Positions 1 to 10,055 of a stretch of DNA of 40,038 bases are shown piece by piece. Source of the DNA: Oscillospiraceae bacterium (GTDB lineage Bacteria; Bacillota; Clostridia; Oscillospirales; Oscillospiraceae); NCBI GenBank assembly GCA_017416685.1, contig JAFQBN010000006.1:1-40038 (forward strand), written 5' to 3'. The position numbers and the translations under genes are program-made. Every line of letters begins with the position of its first letter. Within the stretch, counting starts at the first letter, position 1. The notes under the pieces were generated by a model, which ran no database searches, was not told where the DNA came from, and was given only the letters and a program-made list of their open reading frames with translations.

Positions 1-835
1 CTCCCTGCGCCGGATCCTGCTGTCCTCTCTGCCCGGAACCGCGGTCACCTCTATCAAGATCGCCGGTATCCAGCACGAGTTCTCCACGATCCCCGGTGTG
101 AAGGAGGATGTTACCGAGATCGTCCTCAATGTTAAGGGCATCATCGCCAAGCTGCACAGCGAAGGCGTTAAGACCGTTTACATCGAGGCTGTCGGTCCCT
201 GCACCGTCACCGCCGGTGATATCAAGGCGGACGCCGAGGTGGAGATCCTGAATCCCGATCTGCATATCGCAACTCTGGACGTGGATGCCACCTTGAACAT
301 GGAGCTGACTCTGTCCCACGGCCGCGGCTACGTCCCTGCCGACAAGAACAAGAATGCTCAGTCCGTCATCGGTGTCATTCCCGTGGATTCCATCTACACC
401 CCTGTTGTCAAGGTCAACTACACCGTGGAGAACACCCGCGTGGGCGATGCCACGGACTATGATAAGCTGACCCTGGAGGTTTGGACCAACGGCACCATCG
501 ACGCCCGGGATGCTGTGAGCCTGGGCGCCCGCATCCTCTGCGACCACTTCACCCTGTTTACTGACCTGTCCGAGACTATGGGCAGCCAGTCCACTGTGGT
601 GGATAAGCCCAACGCTGAGCAGAGCAAGGTGCTGGATCTGACCATTGAAGAGCTGGACCTGTCCGTCCGCTCCTTCAACTGCCTCAAGCGCGCAAGCATC
701 AACACCGTCGCGGACCTGATCTCCAAGACCGAGGAAGAGATGATGAAGGTGCGCAACCTGGGCCGCAAGAGCCTGGAAGAGGTCATCAACAAGCTGGACA
801 TGATGGGCCTGAGCCTGTCCAAGGAAGAGCAGTAA
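1..835 (+). CDS. rpoA: RNA polymerase alpha subunit, 5' end outside window
   Basis: This is the alpha subunit of DNA-dependent RNA polymerase, which nucleates core enzyme assembly and contacts promoter UP elements and activators. The reading frame is open from position 2, so the first methionine in the window (98) is internal. The first residues visible ([19 protein letters not shown]) are the conserved alpha N-terminal dimerisation segment. The end of the protein is the C-terminal domain, with the helix-hairpin-helix-like stretch containing [14 protein letters not shown] and [12 protein letters not shown]. About 277 codons are present, so roughly 35-40 N-terminal residues are missing. rplQ follows after 150 bp, the usual order at the end of the Firmicute ribosomal protein operon. 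I saw no terminator or clear promoter in that gap. Confidence 0.98.
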   Translation, partial: SLRRILLSSLPGTAVTSIKIAGIQHEFSTIPGVKEDVTEIVLNVKGIIAKLHSEGVKTVYIEAVGPCTVTAGDIKADAEVEILNPDLHIATLDVDATLNMELTLSHGRGYVPADKNKNAQSVIGVIPVDSIYTPVVKVNYTVENTRVGDATDYDKLTLEVWTNGTIDARDAVSLGARILCDHFTLFTDLSETMGSQSTVVDKPNAEQSKVLDLTIEELDLSVRSFNCLKRASINTVADLISKTEEEMMKVRNLGRKSLEEVINKLDMMGLSLSKEEQ

Positions 836-985
836 TTGCTCTTTGAACGGTACCGCGTGAGGGGTATGTAACGTTCCGCTCTCACCCACGGCGTACGCCG
901 TCCGCGCTGCGGGGCACCGGGCCGCAAGGCCGAAAGAACGAATTTTGAATGGATCTCGCCACGCGAGGTCGAAGGAGAGTTTACT

Positions 986-1330
986 ATGTCTCTGAAGAAC
1001 CGTAAGCTGGGCCGCACCAGCGATCAGCGCAAGGCTATGCTGCGCGCCATGGTCACCTACCTGCTGGAGAACGGCCAGATCAAGACCACCGTCACCCGCG
1101 CCAAGGAAGTCGCTCCCGTGGCGGAGAAGATGATCACCCTGGCCAAGACCAACAACCTGGCCTCCTACCGTTCCGCTCTGGCCTACATCACCAAGGAGGA
1201 TGTTGCCAACAAGCTGTTCAAGGAGATCGGCCCCAAGTACGCTGACCGCAACGGCGGCTACACCCGTATCGTCAAGATCGGTCCCCGCCGCGGTGACGCT
1301 GCTGAGATGGCTATCGTCCAGCTGGTGTAA
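986..1330 (+). CDS. rplQ: 50S ribosomal protein L17
   Basis: L17 is a large-subunit ribosomal protein. The 114-residue sequence starts [19 protein letters not shown], the invariant L17 N-terminus, and ends within the usual bacterial length of about 115-130 residues. The start is set by GAAGGAGAG about 7 nt before the ATG. It is the last gene of the rpoA operon, and a strong hairpin terminator follows 17 bp after the stop. The 150-bp gap after rpoA is longer than usual within such an operon. Confidence 0.98.
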   Translation: MSLKNRKLGRTSDQRKAMLRAMVTYLLENGQIKTTVTRAKEVAPVAEKMITLAKTNNLASYRSALAYITKEDVANKLFKEIGPKYADRNGGYTRIVKIGPRRGDAAEMAIVQLV

Positions 1331-1347
1331 TCATCACTGACCTGTGT

Positions 1348-1380
1348 AAAATGCCCCGACCGAAATGGTCGGGGCATTTT
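1348..1380 (+). terminator. Rho-independent terminator of rpoA-rplQ
   Basis: A 14-bp perfect stem (arms 1348-1361 and 1367-1380) with a 5-nt loop ends in TTTT. It closes the ribosomal operon immediately upstream of the MFS gene's ribosome binding site. Confidence 0.9.
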
Positions 1381-1409
1381 GTCAGATGTCCGAAAGAGGA
1401 GGAACTCCT

Positions 1410-2651
1410 TTGAACGAACAAGCGTTTCGCCGCACCAGAGCGGCCTGTTATTATACCAACATAACGGTCAGTACGGTGGTTTGCCTGCCGCCGCTGTTGT
1501 TCAGCACCTTCCGGAGTCTCTACGGCATTTCATACACCCTGCTGGGTACATTGGTGCTGGTAAACTTCTGCACGCAGTTGGCGGTGGATCTGATCCTCAC
1601 GTTTTGGGGAAGATGCTTCAATACAAAGTGGCTCCTGCGGGGAATGCCGCTTCTGACCACGGCGGGCCTGCTGATCTATGCGCTGGTACCCATTCTGCTG
1701 CCGCAGTATGCTTTTGCGGGGCTGCTATGCGGTACGGTGACCTTTTCTGCGGCGGCCGGCTGCAACGAAGTGCTGATCAGCCCCATCGTAGCCGCTCTGC
1801 CCTCGGATGATCCGGGCCGCGATATGAGCCGGCTGCACTCCCTGTATGGTTATGGCGTCTTGGGCGTGGTGGCAATCAGCACGGCGTTCTTTCGCCTGTT
1901 TGGGGCGGAGAGCTGGCTCTGGCTGGCCGTGTTGTTTGCGATGCTGCCTGTGGGAGCTGTGGTGATGCTGCTCCGTTCACCAATTCCCGAAATTGAATTG
2001 AGTGAGCAGAAGTCGGCCGGCGGCCGGAACAGATTGCTGCGCGGTCCGGTCCTCTTTTGTCTGCTGTGCATTTTTGCCGGCGGTTTGACCGAGTTGACCA
2101 TGACCAACTGGGTGTGCCTCTACTTGGAAAAGGGAATGGGCCTGCCCAAGGCGGTGGGCGACGTATTGGGTCTTGCCGCATTTTCCGCGCTGTTGGCAAT
2201 CACGCGCACCATGTATGCAAAGTTTGGACGCAGCATTGAAAAAGTGTTGTGCTGGAGCATGGGCAGTGCGGCGTTCTGCTATGTGCTGGCGGGTGCGACG
2301 CCTGTGCCGGCAATCGCGGTAGCCGCCTGTATGCTGACAGGGATTTGTTCCGCCATGCTGTGGCCGGGAACGCTGATCCTGTTGGAGGAACGGGTGCCTC
2401 ATCCGGGGGTGGCGGCGTACGCCCTGATGGCAGCAGGCGGCGATCTTGGCGGCGCGGCGGGACCTCAGCTGCTGGGCGCCGTGGTGGACGGTATTTCCGC
2501 AAGTGAATGGGCGGCCCGTGTCGGTCGGATGCTGACACTGTCAGCCGAACAGGTGGGAATGAAAGTGGCCATGTTACTGGCGGCACTCATTCCTGCGGCG
2601 GGACTTGCTCTGCTCCTGTGGGACAGGCGGCGCAGGAGGTGGCTGAAATGA
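1410..2651 (+). CDS. MFS-type transporter
   Basis: This is a polytopic inner-membrane protein of about 413 residues, with some twelve hydrophobic segments arranged in two halves as in the major facilitator superfamily. A central basic linker (around EIELSEQKSAGGRNRLLR) separates the halves, and the C-terminus is very basic (WDRRRRRWLK). I chose the TTG at 1410 because AGAGGAGG (1396-1403) lies just upstream; the in-frame ATG at 1365 falls inside the rplQ terminator. The family suggests proton-linked sugar or drug transport, but no substrate can be read from the sequence. The stop overlaps the Nudix gene start by 4 bp, so the two are probably translationally coupled. Confidence 0.8.
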   Translation: MNEQAFRRTRAACYYTNITVSTVVCLPPLLFSTFRSLYGISYTLLGTLVLVNFCTQLAVDLILTFWGRCFNTKWLLRGMPLLTTAGLLIYALVPILLPQYAFAGLLCGTVTFSAAAGCNEVLISPIVAALPSDDPGRDMSRLHSLYGYGVLGVVAISTAFFRLFGAESWLWLAVLFAMLPVGAVVMLLRSPIPEIELSEQKSAGGRNRLLRGPVLFCLLCIFAGGLTELTMTNWVCLYLEKGMGLPKAVGDVLGLAAFSALLAITRTMYAKFGRSIEKVLCWSMGSAAFCYVLAGATPVPAIAVAACMLTGICSAMLWPGTLILLEERVPHPGVAAYALMAAGGDLGGAAGPQLLGAVVDGISASEWAARVGRMLTLSAEQVGMKVAMLLAALIPAAGLALLLWDRRRRRWLK

Positions 2652-3115
2652 TCAACACCAGTCTTTGCTACATACTCCGAGACGGCAAGTGCCTGATGCT
2701 CCATCGCACAAAAAAGGAAAATGATCTCAATCACGACAAGTGGATCGGCATTGGCGGCAAGTTTGAGGACAAGGAGAGTCCCGAGGATTGCGTCCTGCGT
2801 GAAGTTTTCGAGGAAACGGGGCTGACACTGACCCACTACCGCTATCGGGGCGTGGTCACCTTCGTGTCCGACCGCTGGCCCACCGAGTATATGCACCTGT
2901 TCACCGCCACCGGGTTTGAAGGTGCGATAAAGCAGTGCGACGAGGGTGAGTTGGAGTGGCTGGACTGGGCTCAGCTGACCGTGATCCCTCACTGGGAGGG
3001 CGACGAGATATTCCTGCGGCTTTTGGAGCAGGAGACGCCCTTCTTCTCTCTGAAGCTGTGCTACGAGGGCGAAGTGCTGACCCGGGCCGTGCTGGATGGC
3101 AAAATCATCAAGTAA
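2648..3115 (+). CDS. Nudix hydrolase, 8-oxo-dGTP diphosphatase-like
   Basis: The 155-residue protein contains a perfect Nudix box (G-x5-E-x7-REV-x-EE-x-GL) at residues 37-59, which binds the divalent metal and positions the diphosphate substrate. The N-terminal strand and the WIGIGGKFE segment resemble MutT-like enzymes annotated as 8-oxo-dGTP diphosphatases, which clean oxidised nucleotides from the cytosolic pool. The substrate assignment is by family only. The ATG overlaps the transporter's TGA (ATGA), making a two-gene unit, and an intrinsic terminator follows the stop. A longer in-frame start exists at 2507, but it would overlap the transporter by about 145 bp and has no ribosome binding site. 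Confidence 0.85.
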   Translation: MINTSLCYILRDGKCLMLHRTKKENDLNHDKWIGIGGKFEDKESPEDCVLREVFEETGLTLTHYRYRGVVTFVSDRWPTEYMHLFTATGFEGAIKQCDEGELEWLDWAQLTVIPHWEGDEIFLRLLEQETPFFSLKLCYEGEVLTRAVLDGKIIK

Positions 3116-3123
3116 AGCAGATA

Positions 3124-3156
3124 AAAAGGACCGGCGCCATAGGCGCCGGTCCTTTT
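3124..3156. terminator. Bidirectional terminator between Nudix and ABC lipoprotein genes
   Basis: The 15-bp perfect stem (3124-3138 and 3142-3156) has a 3-nt loop. It has A-runs and T-runs on the two sides, so it can terminate both convergent transcripts. Confidence 0.9.
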
Positions 3157-3188
3157 TTAGTTAGATTATGAAATGTGCTGCGGAAGGA

Positions 3189-4214
3189 TTAGCCCATGTA
3201 GAAGATGTTGCGGTCCTTCTGCTCGTCGATGTTCTCGGCGGTGTACCACACACCGGCGATGCCCACGTCGGTGACATCCTTGCCGTCCAGCTTGGCGATG
3301 GCCATCTTGACAGCCTCATAGCCGATGTTGTAGGAGTCCTGAGCGACGGAGCCAACCAGCAGAGCGTAGGTGGCACCGGCGTCCTTCATCCAGTTGTACT
3401 GGTTGGTGCCGGCGTCAAAGCCGCAGAACAGGATATCCTTGTAGGTGGCGGCGTTGTCGGAGATCTCGGGGAACACCTCGTTCACGACACCCTCGTTGGT
3501 CATGAAGATGGCGGCAGCGCCCCAGTCCTTCAGAGCGGTCAGGCCCAGCTTGTACTCGCCGGCGTTGTTGGTCTTGACCTGGCGGTTGATGTCCAGGGTG
3601 ACACCATCAGCAGCGGCCAGCTCGGTGATCTTCTCGATGAAGCCCTCAGCGCGGTCGATACCGGTGGAGGTGGAGTCGTGCTGGATGACGCCGACCTTGT
3701 AGCCGTTGACGGCCAGGCCGTTGGTCTTCAGGTAAGCATAGAAGTTCTCGGCAACAACAGCGGCAGCAGCCTTGTTGTTGGTGGCAACGGAGCCGACGGT
3801 GGGATCCTTGCCCTCGGTGATGTCGGCACCGCCGGAGTACAGACCGGAGTCGAACTCGACAACGGGCAGACCCTTGTCATAAGCGGCGGTCAGCTCGTCA
3901 GCGAAGCCCAGACCGATGGTGGCCAGAACGATCGCCTTGGTGGAGGCGTTGTTCAGAGCGGCCTGAACCATCTCGCGCTGGGAACCGACGAACTCTTCAC
4001 TCTCGGCGGTGGGGCCGCGGAAGGTCACGTTGTAACCGGCTTCCTTACCGGCATCAACGGCACCGGCCTTAACAGCCTGCCAGAAAGCGTGGGTCTCGCC
4101 CTTGGCGATGACAGCGATGGTCTTGTCGGCGGTCTCGCCGTCGCCGGCAGTGCCGCAAGCGACCAGGCCCAGGGCCATAACGACGGCCAGAGTCAGGGAA
4201 ATAAGCTTCTTCAT
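3189..4214 (-). CDS. Sugar ABC transporter substrate-binding lipoprotein
   Basis: This 341-residue protein is the extracytoplasmic receptor of the adjacent ABC importer. It has a lipoprotein signal: two lysines, a hydrophobic core and a lipobox with the acylated Cys at residue 20 (LVAC). The mature part has the periplasmic-binding-protein type I fold seen in RbsB/LacI relatives, with IAVIAKGETHAFWQAVKAG near the start and repeated Asp/Asn contacts such as VEFDSG and FCGFDAGTNQ. It is the third gene of the ATPase-permease-receptor operon, 79 bp after the permease, with its own GGAGG. Family members bind monosaccharides. The nearby fucI-fucU genes make L-fucose or a related deoxyhexose or pentose a reasonable guess, not a proven ligand. 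Confidence 0.88.
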   Translation of the reverse strand: MKKLISLTLAVVMALGLVACGTAGDGETADKTIAVIAKGETHAFWQAVKAGAVDAGKEAGYNVTFRGPTAESEEFVGSQREMVQAALNNASTKAIVLATIGLGFADELTAAYDKGLPVVEFDSGLYSGGADITEGKDPTVGSVATNNKAAAAVVAENFYAYLKTNGLAVNGYKVGVIQHDSTSTGIDRAEGFIEKITELAAADGVTLDINRQVKTNNAGEYKLGLTALKDWGAAAIFMTNEGVVNEVFPEISDNAATYKDILFCGFDAGTNQYNWMKDAGATYALLVGSVAQDSYNIGYEAVKMAIAKLDGKDVTDVGIAGVWYTAENIDEQKDRNIFYMG

Positions 4215-4293
4215 AAAAATTTCCTCCTTTTAATTATAATTAAAACCTTTTACGCGGTTTTAATTCGGGGTTGGGGCCGGGAGTCCCGGCAGG

Positions 4294-5331
<1,038 letters not shown>

Positions 5332-5332
5332 G

Positions 5333-6832
5333 TTAATTCTCCTCCCGCATGGTGGCAAGTTGCATGATGTTTTCCTGAGTGGCTTCGCTGATGTCCAGCT
5401 CGCCGGTGACGCGGCCCTCGCACATGACGACCACACGGTCGGACATACGCAGGACCTCCGGCAGCTCGGAGGAAATCATGATGATGGACTTGCCTTGCTT
5501 GACCAGCTCATCCATCAGCGCGTAGATCTCGCTCTTGGCGCCCACGTCGATGCCGCGGGTGGGCTCGTCAAAGATGAAGATGTCAGCGTTTTTCATCAGC
5601 CAGCGGGCGATAATGACCTTCTGCTGGTTGCCGCCGGACAGGTTCTTCAAAAGCTGCTCCATGGAGGGAGTTTTGGTCCGCAGCATGTCGTTGAACTTCT
5701 GGGACTCCGCCTTCATCTTGCCGTCATTGATCAGGCCGGCGGTGATAAAGTTGTCCACGCAGGCGATGACGGAGTTTTCGGTAACGGATTTATCCAGCAT
5801 CAGGCCGTAGCGCTTGCGGTCCTCACTGAGGTAGCAGATGCCGTTGCGGACGGCCTGTTCCGGGGTGCGGATGCGGACCTTTTTGCCGTTGAGGAAAATC
5901 TCGCCGCCCTGACGGGAGTCGGCACCGTAGAGGGCGCGGGCCACCTCGGTGCGGCCGGCACCCATCAGACCCGCAAAGCCGAGGATCTCGCCCCGGCGCA
6001 GCTTGAAGCTGACGTTCTTGACTTCCTTGCCGGCGCGGAGGTTGCGAACCTCCAAAATCACGTCGGCCTCGGCGGGGCAGTTGCTGACGGCCTTCTGCTC
6101 GCCCATGATCACGCGGCCTACCATCATCTTTACGATGTCATCCTTGGTGACGTCGGCGGTGTTGACGGTGCCGACGTACTCGCCGTCACGCATGACGGTG
6201 ACACGATCGGAAATCCGGTTGATCTCGTCCATGCGGTGGGAGATGTAGATCATGCCGATGCCCTTGTCACGCAGCTCGTTCATGATCTTGAACAGTTCCT
6301 CTACCTCGGGCTGAGTCAAAGCGGCGGTAGGTTCGTCCAGTACCAACAGCTTACAGTCGCGGCTGATCGCCTTGGCGATCTCTACCATCTGCTGCTTGCC
6401 CACGGTCAGGGAACCCAGCTTGACGGAGGGGTCGATCTTGACACCCAAATGATCAAACAACTGCTGAGCCTGACGCTCCATCTCGCTGTCGTTGATCAGG
6501 CCGCCCAGCATGCTTTCCCGGCCAATGAAGATGTTCTGCGCCACGGTCAGGTCATTCATCATATTCAGTTCCTGATGGATGACGCTGATGCCGGCGTTCT
6601 GGGACTCGGCGATATGGGTGAATTCCACCGGCTCGCCGAAGTACTCGATGGTGCCGCCGTCCTTCCTGTAGATGCCGCACAGCACCTTGATCAGGGTGGA
6701 CTTGCCGGCGCCGTTTTCGCCCATCAGGGCGTGGACCTCTCCGGCATTCAGGTCAAAGTTGACCCCTTTCAGGGCGTGGACACCGGAGAAATACTTCTGG
6801 ATGCCCTGCATGCTCAGGATCTTTTCGCCCAT
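5333..6832 (-). CDS. Sugar ABC transporter ATPase with two nucleotide-binding domains (RbsA/MglA type)
   Basis: This 499-residue cytoplasmic protein holds two fused ATPase domains. The N-terminal domain has Walker A GENGAGKST (residues 38-46), a variant signature LTVGKQQ and Walker B LLVLDEPTAAL. The C-terminal domain has the degenerate P-loop GLMGAGRTE but a normal LSGGNQQ signature and IFIFDEPTRGID. This asymmetry is normal for the CUT2 carbohydrate family, which handles monosaccharides. It is the first gene of an operon on the minus strand and is co-oriented with the permease and binding protein. A promoter and a palindromic operator lie upstream, between it and the divergent LacI regulator gene. 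Confidence 0.93.
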   Translation of the reverse strand: MGEKILSMQGIQKYFSGVHALKGVNFDLNAGEVHALMGENGAGKSTLIKVLCGIYRKDGGTIEYFGEPVEFTHIAESQNAGISVIHQELNMMNDLTVAQNIFIGRESMLGGLINDSEMERQAQQLFDHLGVKIDPSVKLGSLTVGKQQMVEIAKAISRDCKLLVLDEPTAALTQPEVEELFKIMNELRDKGIGMIYISHRMDEINRISDRVTVMRDGEYVGTVNTADVTKDDIVKMMVGRVIMGEQKAVSNCPAEADVILEVRNLRAGKEVKNVSFKLRRGEILGFAGLMGAGRTEVARALYGADSRQGGEIFLNGKKVRIRTPEQAVRNGICYLSEDRKRYGLMLDKSVTENSVIACVDNFITAGLINDGKMKAESQKFNDMLRTKTPSMEQLLKNLSGGNQQKVIIARWLMKNADIFIFDEPTRGIDVGAKSEIYALMDELVKQGKSIIMISSELPEVLRMSDRVVVMCEGRVTGELDISEATQENIMQLATMREEN

Positions 6833-6877
6833 TCAAACATCACCTTTCCTCAAGGAATTGAGAGCTGCGGGACCAGA

Positions 6878-6891
6878 GCGAAACGTTTCAC
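6878..6891. promoter_or_regulatory. LacI-type operator before the ABC importer operon
   Basis: GCGAAACGTTTCAC is a near-perfect 14-bp palindrome around AAACGTTT, 46 bp before the ATPase start. It differs at two positions from the second copy at 7085-7098. Operators of this shape, with a central CG and AT flanks, are typical for LacI-family regulators, and such a gene starts at 7135. It sits some 75 bp downstream of the predicted start of transcription, so it could act as a roadblock. Confidence 0.72.
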
Positions 6892-6970
6892 CCGTGTAAT
6901 CCCAAGGGAGACGCTGGAAATTGTCGAAAAAATGCACAAAAGCCAACATCTCAAACAGCCCGTTTTTTAT

Positions 6971-6999
6971 ACTATAATAAATTTCACCAAAAAAAGCAA
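6971..6999 (-). promoter_or_regulatory. Promoter of the ABC importer operon
   Basis: On the minus strand there is TTGCTT (6994-6999), a 17-bp spacer and TATAGT (6971-6976), in an AT-rich block (about 6960-7060) inside otherwise GC-rich DNA. It drives the ATPase-permease-binding protein genes with a leader of about 130 nt. Confidence 0.65.
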
Positions 7000-7020
7000 G
7001 TGTTTTTTGAAAAAATTATA

Positions 7021-7049
7021 TTGACAGCGCAAAAAACTTTTTATATTAT
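7021..7049 (+). promoter_or_regulatory. Promoter of the LacI-family regulator
   Basis: TTGACA (7021-7026), a 17-bp spacer and TATTAT (7044-7049) give a nearly ideal sigma-A promoter. Transcription should start near 7056, about 30 bp before the palindromic operator, which suggests autorepression. Confidence 0.8.
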
Positions 7050-7084
7050 TAAGTAAAGAAAGCGGGAAGCCTTGGGCGCGAAAG

Positions 7085-7098
7085 GCGAAACGTTTCGC
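7085..7098. promoter_or_regulatory. LacI-type operator before the regulator gene
   Basis: GCGAAACGTTTCGC is a perfect 14-bp palindrome between the regulator's promoter and its start codon. The copy at 6878-6891 lies 207 bp away, a spacing that could allow looping between two bound dimers. Confidence 0.78.
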
Positions 7099-7134
7099 AT
7101 TTTGACGATTGGCAACAAAGAAACGGAGGGTTTC

Positions 7135-8115
7135 ATGGCTACCATTAAGGATGTCGCCCGAGCGGCAGGGGTTTCCCTTGCCACGGTTTCCAAGTATATA
7201 AACGGCGGCAACGTGCGGGAAGAAAACGCCCAGGCGATTCGTCAGGCTATTCAGCAGCTGGATTACCGGGTAAATCCCTTTGCCCGCAGCCTGAAGACTC
7301 AGCGCAGTCGTTCCATTGGAGTGCTGCTGCCGGATATTTCCGCGCCCTTCTTCGGTACGGTGGTTACGGCTTTGGATCGCTGCCTGCGGGAAAATGGTTA
7401 CCACACACTCATATCCTGTTACAGCTCCAATCATGCCATGGAACGGGAAAACCTGCGTTTTTTGATTTCTGCCGGCATTGACGGTTTGATCTATATTCCG
7501 GAGTATCTGTCGGCGGAGGAGTATTATGAGCTGACAGCCACCTGCAACGTGCCTATGGTACAGATGGACCGCATGATCCAGGGTGTGGACAGCGACACGG
7601 TTCTGGTGGACAATGCCGATGCTGTTTACAACGCCACTGCCCGACTGATCGAAAAGGGACACCGGAAAATTGCTATGATTTCCGGGCCAAAATATGTATT
7701 CTCGGCGCTGGAGCGGCAGGTGGGCTATCTGCGCGCCCTGTCTGACCACGCAATTATGTTTGAGGATCGCTGGTTTATTAACGGTGAGCATTCCTTCGCC
7801 ACCGGCTACACCGGGTGTCAGGAACTGCTGGATCTGGCAGACCGACCCACGGCGATCATTTCCACCAACTACGACATTACCATCGGGCTGTTCACCGCCG
7901 CCCGGGAGCGGGGACTGCGCATTCCCGATGATATTGATGTGTTTGGGTTTGACTGTGTGGATGTGTGTACCATGATGAAGCCGCCTCTGCCCGTGGTTTA
8001 TCAGCCGGAGCAGCTTATGGGTCAGACCGCCGCCAAGTACATGATCCAACGGCTGGAGGGGTATGACGGTGAAAATCGTCTGACCCGGTTAAAATGCCGT
8101 GTTATCGCGGATTGA
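7135..8115 (+). CDS. LacI-family transcriptional regulator
   Basis: The protein of about 326 residues starts MATIKDVARAAGVSLATVSK, the LacI-family helix-turn-helix, followed by the hinge helix region NPFARSLKTQRS. It then has a sugar-binding core (IGVLLPDISAPFF, VLVDNADAVYNATARLIEKGH) like ribose- or galactose-binding proteins. The ATG at 7135 follows CGGAGGG; the upstream in-frame start at 7072 would include the operator and was rejected. It is divergent from the ABC importer and directly upstream of fucI-fucU, so it probably senses the sugar and represses both units through the two AAACGTTT palindromes. The effector is unknown. Confidence 0.92.
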   Translation: MATIKDVARAAGVSLATVSKYINGGNVREENAQAIRQAIQQLDYRVNPFARSLKTQRSRSIGVLLPDISAPFFGTVVTALDRCLRENGYHTLISCYSSNHAMERENLRFLISAGIDGLIYIPEYLSAEEYYELTATCNVPMVQMDRMIQGVDSDTVLVDNADAVYNATARLIEKGHRKIAMISGPKYVFSALERQVGYLRALSDHAIMFEDRWFINGEHSFATGYTGCQELLDLADRPTAIISTNYDITIGLFTAARERGLRIPDDIDVFGFDCVDVCTMMKPPLPVVYQPEQLMGQTAAKYMIQRLEGYDGENRLTRLKCRVIAD

Positions 8116-8122
8116 ATCAGGA

Positions 8123-8149
8123 ATATAAAAGCGGCTGCCGCTTTTATAT
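8123..8149. promoter_or_regulatory. Perfect inverted repeat between lacI-type gene and fucI
   Basis: A 12-bp perfect stem (8123-8134 and 8138-8149) closes a 3-nt loop just after the regulator stop codon. The run after it is alternating AT, not a clean U-tract. It may be a weak terminator or attenuator that lowers read-through from the regulator gene into fucI. I found no convincing separate fucI promoter. Confidence 0.5.
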
Positions 8150-8215
8150 ATATAAGGTAGAAACTATTTTAATAACTGCTGCGTTCATTGCGGCAAGAAA
8201 GTGGAGGAATATACT

Positions 8216-10045
8216 ATGGCAAAGAATCGTTACGTTGGCGACTACCCCGTCATTGGCATCCGCCCCATCGTGGACGGCCGACGCGGCCCCATGATGCTGC
8301 GTGAGTCTCTGGAACCCCTGGTCTGGGCCATGGCCGAGGCCGCCAAGAAGCTGTTTGAGGAGAACCTGTTCTACTCCAACGGTGAGCCCGTCAAGGTCGT
8401 TATGGCCGACACCTGCATTGGCCGCGTACCTGAGGCCGCTGCCTGCGCCGACAAGTTCAAGAAGGAGGGCGTGTCCATCACCCTGTCCGTTACCCCCTGC
8501 TGGTGCTACGGCTCTGAGACCATGGACATGGACCCCACCACCATCAAGGGCGTTTGGGGCTTCAACGGTACCGAGCGCCCCGGCGCCGTGTATCTGGCCG
8601 CCGTGCTGGCCGGTCACGCCCAGAAGGGTCTGCCCGCCTTTGGCATCTACGGCCACGAAGTGCAGGACCGCGATCAGGTCACCCAGATCCCCGAGGACGT
8701 GAAGGAGAAGCTGCTGCGCTTCGGCCGCGCCGCCGTGGCTGTCGCTACCATGCGTGGTAAGAGCTACCTGCAGATCGGCTCTCAGTGCATGGGCATCGCC
8801 GGTTCCATCATGGATCAGGATATGATGGAGAGCTACTTCGGTATGCGCGTGGAGTCCGTGGACGAGGTTGAGATCCTGCGCCGCATGGAAGAGGGCATCT
8901 ACAACGAGGAAGAGTTCCAGAAGGCCCTGGCCTGGACGAAGGAACACTGCAAGGAGGGCCGCGACGATAACCCCGAGAGCGTGGAGTTCCTGGGTGAGAA
9001 CCGCCGCATTAAGTTCACCGACGAGGAGAAGGAAAAGCAGTGGGAGTTCACCGTCAAGATGTACTGCATCATTAAGGACCTGATGGCCGGCAACCCCAAC
9101 CTGCCCGAGCAGTTTGTGGAGGAGAAGGTCGGTCACAACGCCATCGCCGGCGGCTTCCAGGGTCAGCGTCAGTGGACCGACCACTGGCCCAACTGCGACT
9201 ATCCCGAGGCTCTGCTGTCCTCCACCTTTGACTATGAAGGCGCCCGCGAGCCTTACACTCTGGCCACCGAGAACGACATTCTCAACGGCATGGGCATGCT
9301 GATGATGCGTCTGCTGACCCACCGCGCCCAGATTTTTGCCGACGTGCGTACTTACTGGTCCGGCGAGGCGACCGAGCGTGTCACCGGCTACAAGCTGGAG
9401 GGCAAGGCTGCCCAGTCCAACGGCATCATCCACCTGCTGAACTCCGGCGCCGCCTGTCTGGACGCCTCCGGTGTCTGCACTGACGAGAACGGCAACGCCA
9501 CTATGAAGAAGTGGTGGGAGGTCACTGATGAGGACATCAAGAAGATGACCGACGCTACCGTGTGGTGCGAGGCCGGCTTTGATAACTTCCGCGGCGGCGG
9601 TTTCTCCAGCCACTACACCACCAAGGCGGAAATGCCCTGCACCATGATCCGCCTGAATCTGGTCAAGGGTCTGGGCCCCGTGCTGCAGATCGCCGAGGGT
9701 TGGACCGTCAACCTGCCCGACGAGGTGTCCGACACCCTGATGGAGCGCACCAATCCCACCTGGCCCTGCACCTGGTTTGCTCCCCGCTGCGACGGCAAGG
9801 AGGGTTCCCCCTTCAAGACCGCTTACGAGGTCATGATGAACTGGGGCGCCAACCACGGTGCCATCTCCTACGGCCACATCGGTGCCGACCTGATCACCAT
9901 GTGCTCCATGCTGCGCATCCCCGTGTGCATGCACAACGTGCCTGAGGATGACATCTATCGTCCCGCCGCCTGGAACGCCTTTGGTATGGGTAAGGAAGGC
10001 CAGGACTACCGCGCCTGCGCCACCTACGGCCCCCTGTACAAGTAA
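8216..10045 (+). CDS. fucI: L-fucose isomerase
   Basis: This cytosolic Mn2+-dependent ketol isomerase converts L-fucose to L-fuculose, and related enzymes convert D-arabinose to D-ribulose. The 609-residue sequence matches the family along its whole length: GIRPIVDGRRGP at the start, TPCWCYGSETMDMDPT, GFNGTERPGAVYLAA, and the C-terminal EGQDYRACATYGPLYK. The metal-ligand regions are intact (the ATEND glutamate, the FADVRTYW aspartate and the NWGANHG segment). The ATG at 8216 follows GTGGAGGA with 7-nt spacing; the GTG at 8201 is part of that ribosome binding site. Codon use is very biased toward C-ending codons, suggesting high expression. No fuculokinase or aldolase gene is nearby. Confidence 0.97.
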   Translation: MAKNRYVGDYPVIGIRPIVDGRRGPMMLRESLEPLVWAMAEAAKKLFEENLFYSNGEPVKVVMADTCIGRVPEAAACADKFKKEGVSITLSVTPCWCYGSETMDMDPTTIKGVWGFNGTERPGAVYLAAVLAGHAQKGLPAFGIYGHEVQDRDQVTQIPEDVKEKLLRFGRAAVAVATMRGKSYLQIGSQCMGIAGSIMDQDMMESYFGMRVESVDEVEILRRMEEGIYNEEEFQKALAWTKEHCKEGRDDNPESVEFLGENRRIKFTDEEKEKQWEFTVKMYCIIKDLMAGNPNLPEQFVEEKVGHNAIAGGFQGQRQWTDHWPNCDYPEALLSSTFDYEGAREPYTLATENDILNGMGMLMMRLLTHRAQIFADVRTYWSGEATERVTGYKLEGKAAQSNGIIHLLNSGAACLDASGVCTDENGNATMKKWWEVTDEDIKKMTDATVWCEAGFDNFRGGGFSSHYTTKAEMPCTMIRLNLVKGLGPVLQIAEGWTVNLPDEVSDTLMERTNPTWPCTWFAPRCDGKEGSPFKTAYEVMMNWGANHGAISYGHIGADLITMCSMLRIPVCMHNVPEDDIYRPAAWNAFGMGKEGQDYRACATYGPLYK

Positions 10046-10055
10046 TTCCAACCAT

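Noticed and set aside
836-985. Possible promoter or small RNA in the gap between rpoA and rplQ
   Set aside because: I could not find a promoter pair or a clean hairpin with a U-run. It may just be a long intercistronic spacer.
8144-10051. A 635-codon minus-strand open frame antisense to fucI
   Set aside because: fucI on the plus strand matches its family over the whole length; this is its shadow.
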